Shown: one piece after another, positions 1-6,948 of the stretch
Layout: every line of letters begins with the position of its first letter
How positions within the stretch are numbered: position 1 is the stretch's first letter
Assembly: GCA_900763175.1 (NCBI GenBank)
Contig: CAAFJI010000195.1
Span: 1-8,720 of the forward strand
DNA: 8,720 nt
Origin: Lachnospiraceae bacterium
GTDB lineage: Bacteria; Bacillota; Clostridia; Lachnospirales; Lachnospiraceae
Direction of reading: 5' to 3'
Made by a program: the position numbers and the translations under genes
The notes under the pieces: model-generated
Told to the model about the DNA's origin: nothing
The model's input: only the letters and a program-made list of their open reading frames with translations
Database searches by the model: none

Positions 1-152
1 TCTTTAATTATTTTATTTTTATTTTTATTCTTGTATTAATTCTGCTATTTTTATAATTTTTTTGTATTATTCAGAATATTGTAGGATATATTTCCTGCCT
101 TTTCTGAAGGACAGGGCCTTATGGACTCAATAGCATTCTCCTTGCTGCAAAA

Positions 153-194
153 AGCGGGAGTGTTTTTCCATCTCCGGATAAAAACACTCCCGCT
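153..194 (-). terminator. Rho-independent terminator of the hydratase gene
   Basis: A perfect 15-bp stem (AGCGGGAGTGTTTTT at 153-167 pairing with 180-194) encloses a 12-nt loop. Read on the minus strand the stem is followed by a run of T (CGCTTTTTGC), and it starts 12 nt past the hydratase stop codon. This is a textbook intrinsic terminator for the leftward gene. The plus-strand side has only a loose T-rich stretch, so activity in that direction is uncertain. Bases 1-152 are very AT-rich, especially 1-70, and I see no gene or convincing signal in them. Confidence 0.88.
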
Positions 195-206
195 ACAATC
201 GTTCTA

Positions 207-2465
207 TTATTTTCTATTGTAATTAATCAGACAGCCCTTGAGGATGATTTCTCTCTCATCATCGGTAAGCTCTCCCAATGTTACATTGAAGGAAAGCAGA
301 CCGCTCTCTTTCACGGTATAGCCTGTGATGGTGTCAGCCTTCTCCTCAACTGCCTTGCGGATTCCCGGGAAGAACAGGTAATCACCGTTTGCAAAAGGAA
401 GTTCTCCTGCCGGAATCAGGAATGGAAGCATTCCCCAGTTGATCAGGTTGGAGCGATAACGCTTAGTTGCGTACTCATTGGCAATGTTTGCCCAGCCGCC
501 AAGTACCTTCTGACAGGATGCAGCCTGCTCACGGGCAGAACCATCTCCTGGCTTCACAGCAAAAATAGTACTTCCAACACCAAGATTTTCTTTTCCAACA
601 TTTGGATACTCTTTATGAATTTCATCCATAACTGGTTTCAGTTCCGGGAATACCTCTACCGGGCACTGACCGTTCTCGATAGCATGCTCCGCTTTCTGAA
701 CCTCTTTGGCACGGCCAACATAAGCAGGATCCTTTCTGGAAAGAGTGAACTCCGCAAGACCAAGAGGATTGGAACGATAAGATGAAGTTTCTCCGGAAGG
801 AATAAGCTCATCTGTTGTCGTGACCGGATCGTGGATCTCAGACACTACCTTCAGAACCAGGTTCTCTGCAAGTGCCGGCATCTTCGGCCAGTCCTTGATG
901 TTCGGTCCAAACTGGATCTCAACAGAAGGATCTGCCACACCTTTGCTGTCAAATACACGATTTGCGTAAATATTTTTGTCGAAGAAGTATTTCTGTCCCC
1001 TGTACTCTCCTGTAAAATTCTCTGCAGAGGTAAGGAAGCCTTTGTTTGCTGCCGTTGCTGCGATAGAGCGGGCATCCATAAGTGCAACAGAAGAAATCTG
1101 ACCATTCTGGATCTTGGAGCCTTCACGGTTCGGGAAGTTTCTGGTAGTATGGCGGATACTGAATGCATTATTTGCAGGAGTATCGCCAGCTCCAAAGCAG
1201 GGACCACAGAATGCAGTTTTTACTACAGCACCTGTTTCCAGAAGGTCTGCCAGAACTCCGTTCTTAGCCAGCTCCATATAAATCGGGGTACTTGCCGGAT
1301 ATACGCTTAAGGTAAAGGCATCTGCTCCAATGCTGGTACCTCGGAGAATGTCAGCTGCTGCGCAGATGTTCTCAAATCCGCCGCCTGCACATCCTGCGAT
1401 GATTCCCTGATCTACATACAGCTTGCCGTCTACCACTTTGTTTCTCAGTGTATATGGAACTTTTCCATCCAGACTGATCTGGGCTTTTTTCTCAACGTCA
1501 GCCAGAATGTCGTCTAGGTTTGCGTTCAACTCATCGATGGTATAGGTATTGCTTGGATGGAATGGCATTGCGATCATAGGCTTGATCTCTCCAAGGTCGA
1601 TTTCCACGCAGCCATCGTAATAGGCAACAGCGCCTGGCTTCAGTTCTTTATAGCTCTCACTTCTTCCATGGATCTCGTAAAATTCCCGGATCTTCTCATC
1701 TGTCTGCCAGATGGAGGAAAGACAGGTAGTTTCTGTGGTCATAACGTCAACACCGATACGGAAATCTGCACTTAAGTTTGCCACACCAGGTCCTACGAAC
1801 TCCATTACCTTGTTCTTCACATAGCCATTTGCGAAAACTTTTCCAATGATGGCAAGTGCAACGTCCTGAGGACCTACACCTGGCCGTGGACATCCCTTCA
1901 AATAAATTGCCACAACACCTGGCATATTGATGTCATAGGTCTGGGAAAGAAGCTGCTTTACCAGCTCTGGACCGCCCTCACCCATAGCCATGGTTCCAAG
2001 TGCACCATAACGGGTGTGACTGTCGGATCCGAGGATCATCTTGCCACATTCTGCCAGCATTTCACGGGCAAACTGGTGGATAACAGCCTGATGAGGCGGT
2101 ACATAAACTCCGCCATATTTCTTGGCACAGGTAAGGCCAAACATATGGTCATCCTCGTTGATGGTTCCACCTACTGCGCAAAGGGAATTGTGACAGTTGG
2201 TAAGAACATAAGGTACCGGAAATCTCTCCAGTCCTGATGCGCGGGCAGTCTGAATGATTCCAACGAAAGTAATATCATGAGATGTAAGTTTATCGAATTT
2301 AATCTGAAGCTTGTCCATATTGCCGGAAGTATTATGGGCACTCAAAATAGAATACGCAATGGTATTTTTCGCTGCAGCTTCTCTGGAAACAGGGAGCTGT
2401 GCCTGGGCTTCAGGAATGATCTCCTGTCCATTCTGCAGATACACGCCGGTATCATGTAATTTCAT
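207..2465 (-). CDS. Aconitase-superfamily hydratase, YbhJ type
   Basis: A 752-residue cytoplasmic protein of the aconitase/isopropylmalate isomerase superfamily, predicted to be a [4Fe-4S] hydro-lyase. Visible landmarks are DSHT at residues 148-151 with a following GxLGTMAMGEGG, the three likely cluster cysteines C359 (in AGCAGGG), C420 and C423 (in FCGPCFG), TRNFPNREG at about 441-449, and GDGSARE at about 640-646 in the C-terminal swivel domain, which supplies the Ser and Arg equivalent to the catalytic pair of aconitase. The cysteine spacing (61 and 3) is close to that of mitochondrial aconitase. Length and overall pattern match the E. coli YbhJ type (about 750 residues) better than the longer AcnA; the true substrate of that type is unknown to me, so citrate/isocitrate activity should not be assumed. 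The frame is open 14 codons further upstream, but the ATG at 2465 is chosen because GAGGAGG lies 9 nt before it. It is a single-gene unit with its own promoter and terminator. Confidence 0.9.
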   Translation of the reverse strand: MKLHDTGVYLQNGQEIIPEAQAQLPVSREAAAKNTIAYSILSAHNTSGNMDKLQIKFDKLTSHDITFVGIIQTARASGLERFPVPYVLTNCHNSLCAVGGTINEDDHMFGLTCAKKYGGVYVPPHQAVIHQFAREMLAECGKMILGSDSHTRYGALGTMAMGEGGPELVKQLLSQTYDINMPGVVAIYLKGCPRPGVGPQDVALAIIGKVFANGYVKNKVMEFVGPGVANLSADFRIGVDVMTTETTCLSSIWQTDEKIREFYEIHGRSESYKELKPGAVAYYDGCVEIDLGEIKPMIAMPFHPSNTYTIDELNANLDDILADVEKKAQISLDGKVPYTLRNKVVDGKLYVDQGIIAGCAGGGFENICAAADILRGTSIGADAFTLSVYPASTPIYMELAKNGVLADLLETGAVVKTAFCGPCFGAGDTPANNAFSIRHTTRNFPNREGSKIQNGQISSVALMDARSIAATAANKGFLTSAENFTGEYRGQKYFFDKNIYANRVFDSKGVADPSVEIQFGPNIKDWPKMPALAENLVLKVVSEIHDPVTTTDELIPSGETSSYRSNPLGLAEFTLSRKDPAYVGRAKEVQKAEHAIENGQCPVEVFPELKPVMDEIHKEYPNVGKENLGVGSTIFAVKPGDGSAREQAASCQKVLGGWANIANEYATKRYRSNLINWGMLPFLIPAGELPFANGDYLFFPGIRKAVEEKADTITGYTVKESGLLSFNVTLGELTDDEREIILKGCLINYNRK

Positions 2466-2474
2466 AATAAAAAT

Positions 2475-2481
2475 CCTCCTC
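2475..2481 (-). promoter_or_regulatory. Shine-Dalgarno site that fixes the hydratase start
   Basis: GAGGAGG on the minus strand, 9 nt before the ATG at 2465. It would lie inside the coding region if the upstream in-frame ATG at 2507 were used, so it argues for the shorter protein. Confidence 0.85.
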
Positions 2482-2519
2482 GTCTGGATGTGGTTAGATA
2501 GTGACAAATATTATCGTTA

Positions 2520-2548
2520 ATTATAGATGATTTCTTCTCAAGAATCAA
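2520..2548 (-). promoter_or_regulatory. Sigma-A type promoter for the hydratase
   Basis: Minus-strand -35 TTGATT (2543-2548) and -10 TATAAT (2520-2525) are separated by exactly 17 nt. Transcription would start near 2512-2514, giving a 5' leader of about 48 nt. The putative leader contains the upstream in-frame ATG at 2507 and then the strong ribosome binding site. Confidence 0.75.
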
Positions 2549-2594
2549 GGGGAAACACTTCACCACGTTAAAAAGCATAAAACTATACTCCATC

Positions 2595-2623
2595 TTTACT
2601 TTCCCCTGAAAATCCGCTATACT
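2595..2623 (+). promoter_or_regulatory. Sigma-A type promoter for the small-protein/transglutaminase pair
   Basis: Plus-strand -35 TTTACT (2595-2600) and -10 TATACT (2618-2623) with a 17-nt spacer. It is divergent from the hydratase promoter, with the two -35 boxes 46 nt apart. The leader to the ATG at 2708 would be about 75 nt. An imperfect tandem 10-mer (ACTTGAAAGC / ACTTAAAAGT, 2621-2640) overlaps the expected start of transcription. Confidence 0.6.
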
Positions 2624-2693
2624 TGAAAGCACTTAAAAGTCTGGAGTGTGTTTGGAAAATGCTTTCTGCAATAATCTATGACAGTTTTTATTG

Positions 2694-2700
2694 GGAGGTG
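2694..2700 (+). promoter_or_regulatory. Shine-Dalgarno site that fixes the 88-residue protein start
   Basis: GGAGGTG ends 7 nt before the ATG at 2708. This is the only strong site in the leader, and it lies downstream of the alternative ATG at 2678. Confidence 0.8.
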
Positions 2701-2707
2701 GGATGTT

Positions 2708-2974
2708 ATGTTTCGTTTATGGGGGCGTATCTGGAAGGATAATCATATGCTGAAAGATACTGTGATCTGTGATGACAGGGAGGAGACAAGAACTCATAAG
2801 GTCTTTTACTGCCTGGAGCAGATTTGTTATGAGCTAGACCTGGGAAATCCTATCTGGCTTGATACTACAGTGCGAGATTTCAGGAAGCACCGCAAGACAC
2901 GCTTTTACCAGGACAGCTTTATTGAGCAGATCGAATTTGATTACCTGGAGATACAGGTAATTGAGGAAGATTAA
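2708..2974 (+). CDS. Conserved small protein of unknown function (88 aa)
   Basis: An 88-residue soluble, acidic-ended protein starting MFRLWGRIWKDN and ending in LEIQVIEED. It has no signal peptide or membrane segment, so it should act in the cytoplasm. I recognise the pattern as one seen in Lachnospiraceae genomes as a hypothetical protein, from memory only; no function can be named. The middle contains KDTVICDDREETRTHK followed by a predicted helix (VFYCLEQICYELDL) and a motif PIWLDTTVRDFRKH, then a hydrophobic/acidic stretch. An in-frame ATG at 2678 is rejected because a strong ribosome binding site (GGAGGTG, 2694-2700) sits between it and the ATG at 2708, with a 7-nt gap. The gene is first in a probable two-gene unit: the next ribosome binding site begins 7 nt after its stop. 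Confidence 0.85.
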   Translation: MFRLWGRIWKDNHMLKDTVICDDREETRTHKVFYCLEQICYELDLGNPIWLDTTVRDFRKHRKTRFYQDSFIEQIEFDYLEIQVIEED

Positions 2975-2981
2975 TTTTTTT

Positions 2982-2989
2982 GGAAGGAG
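2982..2989 (+). promoter_or_regulatory. Shine-Dalgarno site of the transglutaminase-like gene
   Basis: GGAAGGAG ends 8 nt before the ATG at 2998. It overlaps the upstream in-frame ATG at 2980, which can therefore be excluded as the start. It lies 7 nt after the stop of the preceding gene, in keeping with one transcript. Confidence 0.8.
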
Positions 2990-2997
2990 ATTTTACA

Positions 2998-3822
2998 ATG
3001 AAAAAAATGAAAAAATTAATGGTACTTTTTACCTGTGCCACCCTGTCTGCAACTCCGGTTACAGCCGAAACCATTCCGACAACTGCAGAGAGCACAGCCA
3101 CCACCGAGACGCCTGCCCCTACCGTCACCCCGAAGCCTGCAAAGGTAAAGCGAGGCTGGGTCATCTTAAAGAACGGCAAGAAGCGCTACTACAGAAATGG
3201 CAAGCGCCTTCTGGGCTTTCAGAAAATAGGTAAAAATTATTTCTATTTTAACAAAAACGGAATCATGCAGATTAATAAGACAATTCCTAATGGCACCAAG
3301 GGCTACACCTATTACACCAACCGGAAGGGCCATGTCTATGCGAAAACAAAAGGCTCCAAATACTTCAATGCCAACGGCTCCCGTATGTCCGACAAGCAGC
3401 TGGCAGAATTTCTTTCCAAGCAGATAGCTGCCAAGATCACCACCCCTGGCATGTCCAAAGAGCAGAAGCTCCAGACCTGCTTCAACTGGGTAATCAAGAA
3501 GTATTATTATATCTGGCGCCGTTTTGACCAGGGTGGAAAAAACTGGCCTGCAGTTTTCGCCAATGACCACTTTCTCTATGGAAAGGGTGACTGTATCTCC
3601 GATGCAGGAGCTTTCGCATACCTGGCAAAGGCAATTGGCTACAAGAATGTATATGTATGCGCAGATGCCAGACAGAGCAACAACAATGCACATTCCTGGG
3701 CCGAGATCAACGGACTGGTTTATGACCCGCTTTTCGCAGAAGCCAAAAGCTACAGCAAATACTACGGCTGCACCTACGGAAGCTATGGGCTGTACGCTGT
3801 CACCCGTTATAAACTTTCATAA
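2998..3822 (+). CDS. Secreted transglutaminase-like protein with cell-wall-binding-type repeats
   Basis: A 274-residue exported protein. Residues 1-23 form a signal peptide (MKKMKKLM, hydrophobic core, likely cleavage after VTA). Residues about 24-50 are a Thr/Pro-rich linker. Residues about 52-130 hold short aromatic/Gly repeats (GWVILKNGKKRYYRNGKRLLGF, then GKNYFYFNKNGIMQINK, GYTYYTNRKG, GSKYFNANGSRM) resembling choline/glucan-binding repeats, though Trp is mostly replaced by Tyr or Phe. Residues about 132-274 are a transglutaminase-like fold with a complete candidate triad: C199 in GKGDCISDAGAFAYLAKAIGY, H232 in NNAHSWAEI and D243 in VYDPLF. Such proteins may be cysteine peptidases, amidases or cross-linking enzymes; the sequence does not say which, or name the substrate. 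It probably attaches non-covalently to surface glycan. It follows the 88-residue gene by 23 nt, and a terminator lies about 110 nt beyond its stop. Confidence 0.86.
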   Translation: MKKMKKLMVLFTCATLSATPVTAETIPTTAESTATTETPAPTVTPKPAKVKRGWVILKNGKKRYYRNGKRLLGFQKIGKNYFYFNKNGIMQINKTIPNGTKGYTYYTNRKGHVYAKTKGSKYFNANGSRMSDKQLAEFLSKQIAAKITTPGMSKEQKLQTCFNWVIKKYYYIWRRFDQGGKNWPAVFANDHFLYGKGDCISDAGAFAYLAKAIGYKNVYVCADARQSNNNAHSWAEINGLVYDPLFAEAKSYSKYYGCTYGSYGLYAVTRYKLS

Positions 3823-3932
3823 AGCAGGAATCATGCTTACCACCAAATGATTGGGAAATCTGATTTTTCAAAGGCTTCCTTCCCATATCAGACAGGTTCT
3901 GTATACGCAAAATTTCTTTATCAACCATAAGC

Positions 3933-3972
3933 AAAGAGGCTGCAATCTGTGTTCCCAGACTGCAGCCTCTTT
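3933..3972. terminator. Shared hairpin terminator between convergent genes
   Basis: A perfect 12-bp stem (AAAGAGGCTGCA at 3933-3944 with 3961-3972) is extended inward by four more pairs after one mismatch. On the plus strand it is followed by GGTTTTATCTTGTTCTTTT, which suits termination of the transglutaminase unit. It also lies 17 nt past the pilin stop on the minus strand, where the following T-run is weaker, so it may serve both convergent transcripts. The rest of 3823-3989 holds nothing I can identify. Confidence 0.85.
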
Positions 3973-3989
3973 GGTTTTATCTTGTTCTT

Positions 3990-6104
3990 TTATTTCATCT
4001 TTTTCTTCTCAACTACCAGCAGGGCAATGATTGCACCACCAGCCAGAAGCATCAGCAGATAGCCTTCTACCGGTGTATCGTCTCCGGTCTTTACCTGTTC
4101 TCCAGGTGTGGAACCACCATCTGGAGTCTTCGGCGTCTCTGTTACCACTGGTGTGATCTCAGTCTCAGGAGTAGGTGTGATATCAGTAAAGCTGTTGGTG
4201 AGTACAACCTCAGCCTTATTGTTCGCATAGCTCATCTGAACATCCCCATTCTCCACTGTGAAGGTGAACTCCATATCGCTTCCGTTCTCCAGCGGAACAC
4301 CATTCTTATCTGTCTCAGTCACATAATAGCGTACAACCGCATCCTTGGAGTCTCCGATCGTAACCGGAACATCCACAGTCACACTGCTGTTTCCATCCAT
4401 TGCAAGCTCTACCGGTGCTTCACCGAACAGCTTCGTATGCTCTGCATCTGTGAAAATTCCAGCATAGAAGATATCCTCTGAATTACATTTCTCCCCATTA
4501 CGAACCACATTCTTGGTGATAAGGATATCTCCTTTATAGTAGTAACCATCCGGAAGCTCATAGAATACGTTGTTAAAGCTAAACTCTTTCTCTGGTGCTT
4601 TCCTTGTGAGTTCTACGGTCTGACCCTCTGGATACTGAGGTGCATAGCTGTAGTTCTTATATCTCTCTGCATCCAGAACCTCGCCATATTCATTGGTTTC
4701 TGACACGTAATAGGTTTTGTCCGGCTCCAGATTTTCAAAGACCGTACTGCCAGAAGAAGAGCCTTCAAAAGTAAGAGCTGCTACCCGAGAAATCCTGTCT
4801 GTAAAATCCTCATCTGCGAACAATGCCACATAGAAAACGCCACTCTCTGCCTGCAGTTCCTTTCCCGCTTCATCATAAAGCTGTTTGGTCACCACCAGTT
4901 TTCCCTTTGCGGTCTTTTCCTGCTCATCCACCATCGTCACGGTGTTTACCGCATCTGCATTGTCACTGACGGTAAAAAGCACATCTCTGGCTATCGTGAA
5001 GCCTTTCGGTGGTTCCAGCTCGGAAAGATAATAGTCTCCTGCCGGAAGTCCCTTCAGAACATAAGGTTCTGCGCCGCTTGTAAAAGTAAATCTGGCATTT
5101 CCATTCTCATCTGTAATTACACTTTTGTCTTTATTTTTTATTACAAATCTGGCGCCAGAAACATAATTTCCTTTATCATCAACCTTGTTTACACTGGTCT
5201 GGGTCCGGTTGTTGACAACCGTTACCTCAGTAATGCTTCCGGAAGCTGCCTGATAAATTCCATCTACAGTCTTCACCTCTCCAGCCTTTTCAATCACAAA
5301 TTCATAAGGCACGGAAGATGAAATATATCCAGCCGGAGTCTTCGTCTCAATAACACGGTAAGTTCCCTTTGGCATATCTGTGATCACGATCTGACCATTT
5401 TTATCCGAAACAAGGCTTGCCGCAAATTCTTTCCAATAAAATTCTCCGCCCTGATCACTTTCCTTCTGTACATTCTCCGGAAGCTCTTCATAACCTGTTA
5501 TGTAAACTTTCTGCTGCAATACGAATTCTGCCTGGCTTACGAAGCTGCCTTCTTCGTCAACTTTATGAACCAGCACTGCTCCTCCTGGGAAAGAATACTT
5601 CGGGGAAATCTCCGCATCGTAAATACCCAGGCCATTTTCTCCCAGATATGGAATAGGAACCAGTACCCCCTGCACCTTCATAATGTCATCTCCGGAGGTT
5701 TCCCCCGCAAGATATAAGGCCGGGGAAAGATTTGAAAAAAGGAGCCTGCCGTTTTTGTCAACCTTCTGTGTATCCGCTGCCTTTATATTGTTTTCTATGG
5801 CATAAGTGGTCAGTGCATCTGCAGCACCCTGAGCCTCGCTGGCATCCTTCAGGTTGGTGATGGTCACTCCGCTGTTCTCAAAGCCATTGGAAAAAATATA
5901 TTTTCCATCTTTATAATCGGCCACTTTCCAGAGAGTGAGCTCCACATCCCTGGCATCCCCGGTAAGCTGCAAGGTAATAGAACCTTTTTTCTGGTCCTCC
6001 TCGGAAGCTCCCAAAACTACCGCAGGTCTTTTTACTCCGCCCAGGAGTATTGCAAATAACAGCAAGCCCAGAATTACACCTGTTTTTTTAAGTAATTTTT
6101 TCAT
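3990..6104 (-). CDS. SpaA/Cna_B-type pilin with non-canonical sorting signal
   Basis: A 704-residue surface protein, likely the polymerising shaft pilin. Residues 1-33 are a signal peptide, with probable cleavage in LGA|SEE. Residues about 34-171 resemble the N-terminal pilin D1 domain and end in YDAEISPKYS, whose K169 is the candidate pilin-motif lysine. Four Cna_B/SpaA-like domains follow, each with a lysine and an E-box glutamate suited to an internal isopeptide bond: K181/E253 with N298 or N299; K307/E362 (with Asp393 where Asn is usual); K407/E469 with N511 or N512; K531/E597/N637. A Pro/Thr-rich spacer (about 642-668) leads to QVKTG (670-674), a hydrophobic segment and the tail EKKKMK. 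This is a cell-wall sorting signal in which QVKTG replaces LPXTG. The start at 6104 has AAAGGA 8 nt upstream and lies 4 nt after the sortase stop, implying translational coupling. A lone Cys (C540) is the only cysteine. Which glycan or protein it binds, if any, cannot be seen. Confidence 0.9.
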   Translation of the reverse strand: MKKLLKKTGVILGLLLFAILLGGVKRPAVVLGASEEDQKKGSITLQLTGDARDVELTLWKVADYKDGKYIFSNGFENSGVTITNLKDASEAQGAADALTTYAIENNIKAADTQKVDKNGRLLFSNLSPALYLAGETSGDDIMKVQGVLVPIPYLGENGLGIYDAEISPKYSFPGGAVLVHKVDEEGSFVSQAEFVLQQKVYITGYEELPENVQKESDQGGEFYWKEFAASLVSDKNGQIVITDMPKGTYRVIETKTPAGYISSSVPYEFVIEKAGEVKTVDGIYQAASGSITEVTVVNNRTQTSVNKVDDKGNYVSGARFVIKNKDKSVITDENGNARFTFTSGAEPYVLKGLPAGDYYLSELEPPKGFTIARDVLFTVSDNADAVNTVTMVDEQEKTAKGKLVVTKQLYDEAGKELQAESGVFYVALFADEDFTDRISRVAALTFEGSSSGSTVFENLEPDKTYYVSETNEYGEVLDAERYKNYSYAPQYPEGQTVELTRKAPEKEFSFNNVFYELPDGYYYKGDILITKNVVRNGEKCNSEDIFYAGIFTDAEHTKLFGEAPVELAMDGNSSVTVDVPVTIGDSKDAVVRYYVTETDKNGVPLENGSDMEFTFTVENGDVQMSYANNKAEVVLTNSFTDITPTPETEITPVVTETPKTPDGGSTPGEQVKTGDDTPVEGYLLMLLAGGAIIALLVVEKKKMK

Positions 6105-6108
6105 GCTC

Positions 6109-6948
6109 TCATTCCTTTCCCCTCTTCTGGTCCTTTCCCGGCACAAAAAGAATCAGCAATATGATTACTATAACTATCGCAATTCCTGCAATCATTCCAG
6201 TCATCATTATGGTAGATACCGGAATCATCTCCTTTACCTGTACCTTTGGCGATGACTCAACAGAAACTGTATCTGGTACATAGTCGGTACGCTCTCCACG
6301 GACAAGAAGCCTGTGGCTGTTAACTCCATAAGGTGTACAGGTAAGAAGAGTTACATAATCTTTTCCCTCTACAATTTTGATATCGTCTGTCTCTTCCGGA
6401 AGGACAACCTTGATCTGGTCAACCTTGTAAGCCAGTGTTTTTCCCAGCACATGAATGTAAAAAAAATCACCCTCTTCCATTTTCGTCAAATCCGTAAGGA
6501 TTTTCGCAGCCGGAAGTCCGGTATGTCCGCTTAATACGCAGTGGGTGGATTCTCCTCCTACCGGGAGTGAAGTTTCCGGCATATGTCCGATTCCTTTTTC
6601 CAGAACCGCTGCGTCAATTCCATGATAGATGGGCATATAAACGGAGATTTTGGGGATTTCCAGATACCCGATGGTATCAGTAACGGAAAGCAGATCCTCG
6701 TAAGATACTGCCGAAGCTTTGGAAGCACTGTTTAAGGACTGATTGTATTCTTTTGCCTCTTTCCACATGGCATCCAGCCGGCTGGTGTCTTCTTTCTCCA
6801 CAGCAGCTGTGTAGTCTGCGATTTCAACCTTTGCCGTGTATGCGCTGAGCCAGTCGCTGACCAGGGGATATCCCATAATGGTTAAGCCCACAGCAAACAC
6901 CAGAAATATTATTACCAGAGGCAGGCGTTTCTTCAGATTATGATTCAT
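6109..6948 (-). CDS. Class C (pilus-assembly) sortase
   Basis: A 279-residue membrane transpeptidase expected to cleave the pilin sorting signal and join subunits. Order: N-terminal membrane segment (about 9-25), a helical region with AKEYNQSL, the strand IGYLEIPKI and the PIYHG motif, H142 in SGHTGLP, C204 in TLLTCTPYG, R213 in NSHRLLVRG, then a C-terminal membrane anchor (about 243-269) and a basic tail. Two membrane segments and the TLxTCTPYGxNxHRLLVRG core mark class C. The usual lid motif DP(F/W/Y) between YNQSL and IGYLEIPK is not present and that stretch is short. The start at 6948 is preferred over the ATG at 6963 because AGGT precedes it at a suitable distance, while 6963 has no purine-rich site; this is moderate evidence. 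It overlaps the truncated sortase by 11 nt and lies 4 nt before the pilin. Confidence 0.9.
   Translation of the reverse strand: MNHNLKKRLPLVIIFLVFAVGLTIMGYPLVSDWLSAYTAKVEIADYTAAVEKEDTSRLDAMWKEAKEYNQSLNSASKASAVSYEDLLSVTDTIGYLEIPKISVYMPIYHGIDAAVLEKGIGHMPETSLPVGGESTHCVLSGHTGLPAAKILTDLTKMEEGDFFYIHVLGKTLAYKVDQIKVVLPEETDDIKIVEGKDYVTLLTCTPYGVNSHRLLVRGERTDYVPDTVSVESSPKVQVKEMIPVSTIMMTGMIAGIAIVIVIILLILFVPGKDQKRGKE
6113..6118 (-). promoter_or_regulatory. Shine-Dalgarno site of the pilin gene
   Basis: AAAGGA lies 8 nt before the ATG at 6104 and inside the last codons of the sortase gene. It fixes the start over the upstream in-frame ATG at 6146 and supports coupled translation of the two genes. Confidence 0.75.

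Noticed and set aside
1..120. AT-rich left edge as a promoter or origin
   Set aside because: Several A/T runs resemble -10 boxes by chance, but none has a matching -35 at a suitable distance and there are no repeated boxes.
831..1310. 159-codon open frame on the plus strand
   Set aside because: It is antisense to the well-supported hydratase, has no ribosome binding site and a cysteine-rich, low-likelihood composition.
2466..2507. In-frame N-terminal extension of the hydratase (start MSLSNH at 2507)
   Set aside because: The strong GAGGAGG site lies downstream of it and the mapped -10 box leaves only a few bases before 2507; the extension does not resemble the family N-terminus.
3166..3693. 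175-codon open frame on the minus strand
   Set aside because: It lies entirely opposite the transglutaminase-like gene, whose catalytic motifs are clear; no domain or start signal supports the antisense frame.
6105..6146. Upstream start of the pilin (MCRERTRRGE...)
   Set aside because: It would place a charged extension before the signal peptide and ignores the AAAGGA site 8 nt before the ATG at 6104.
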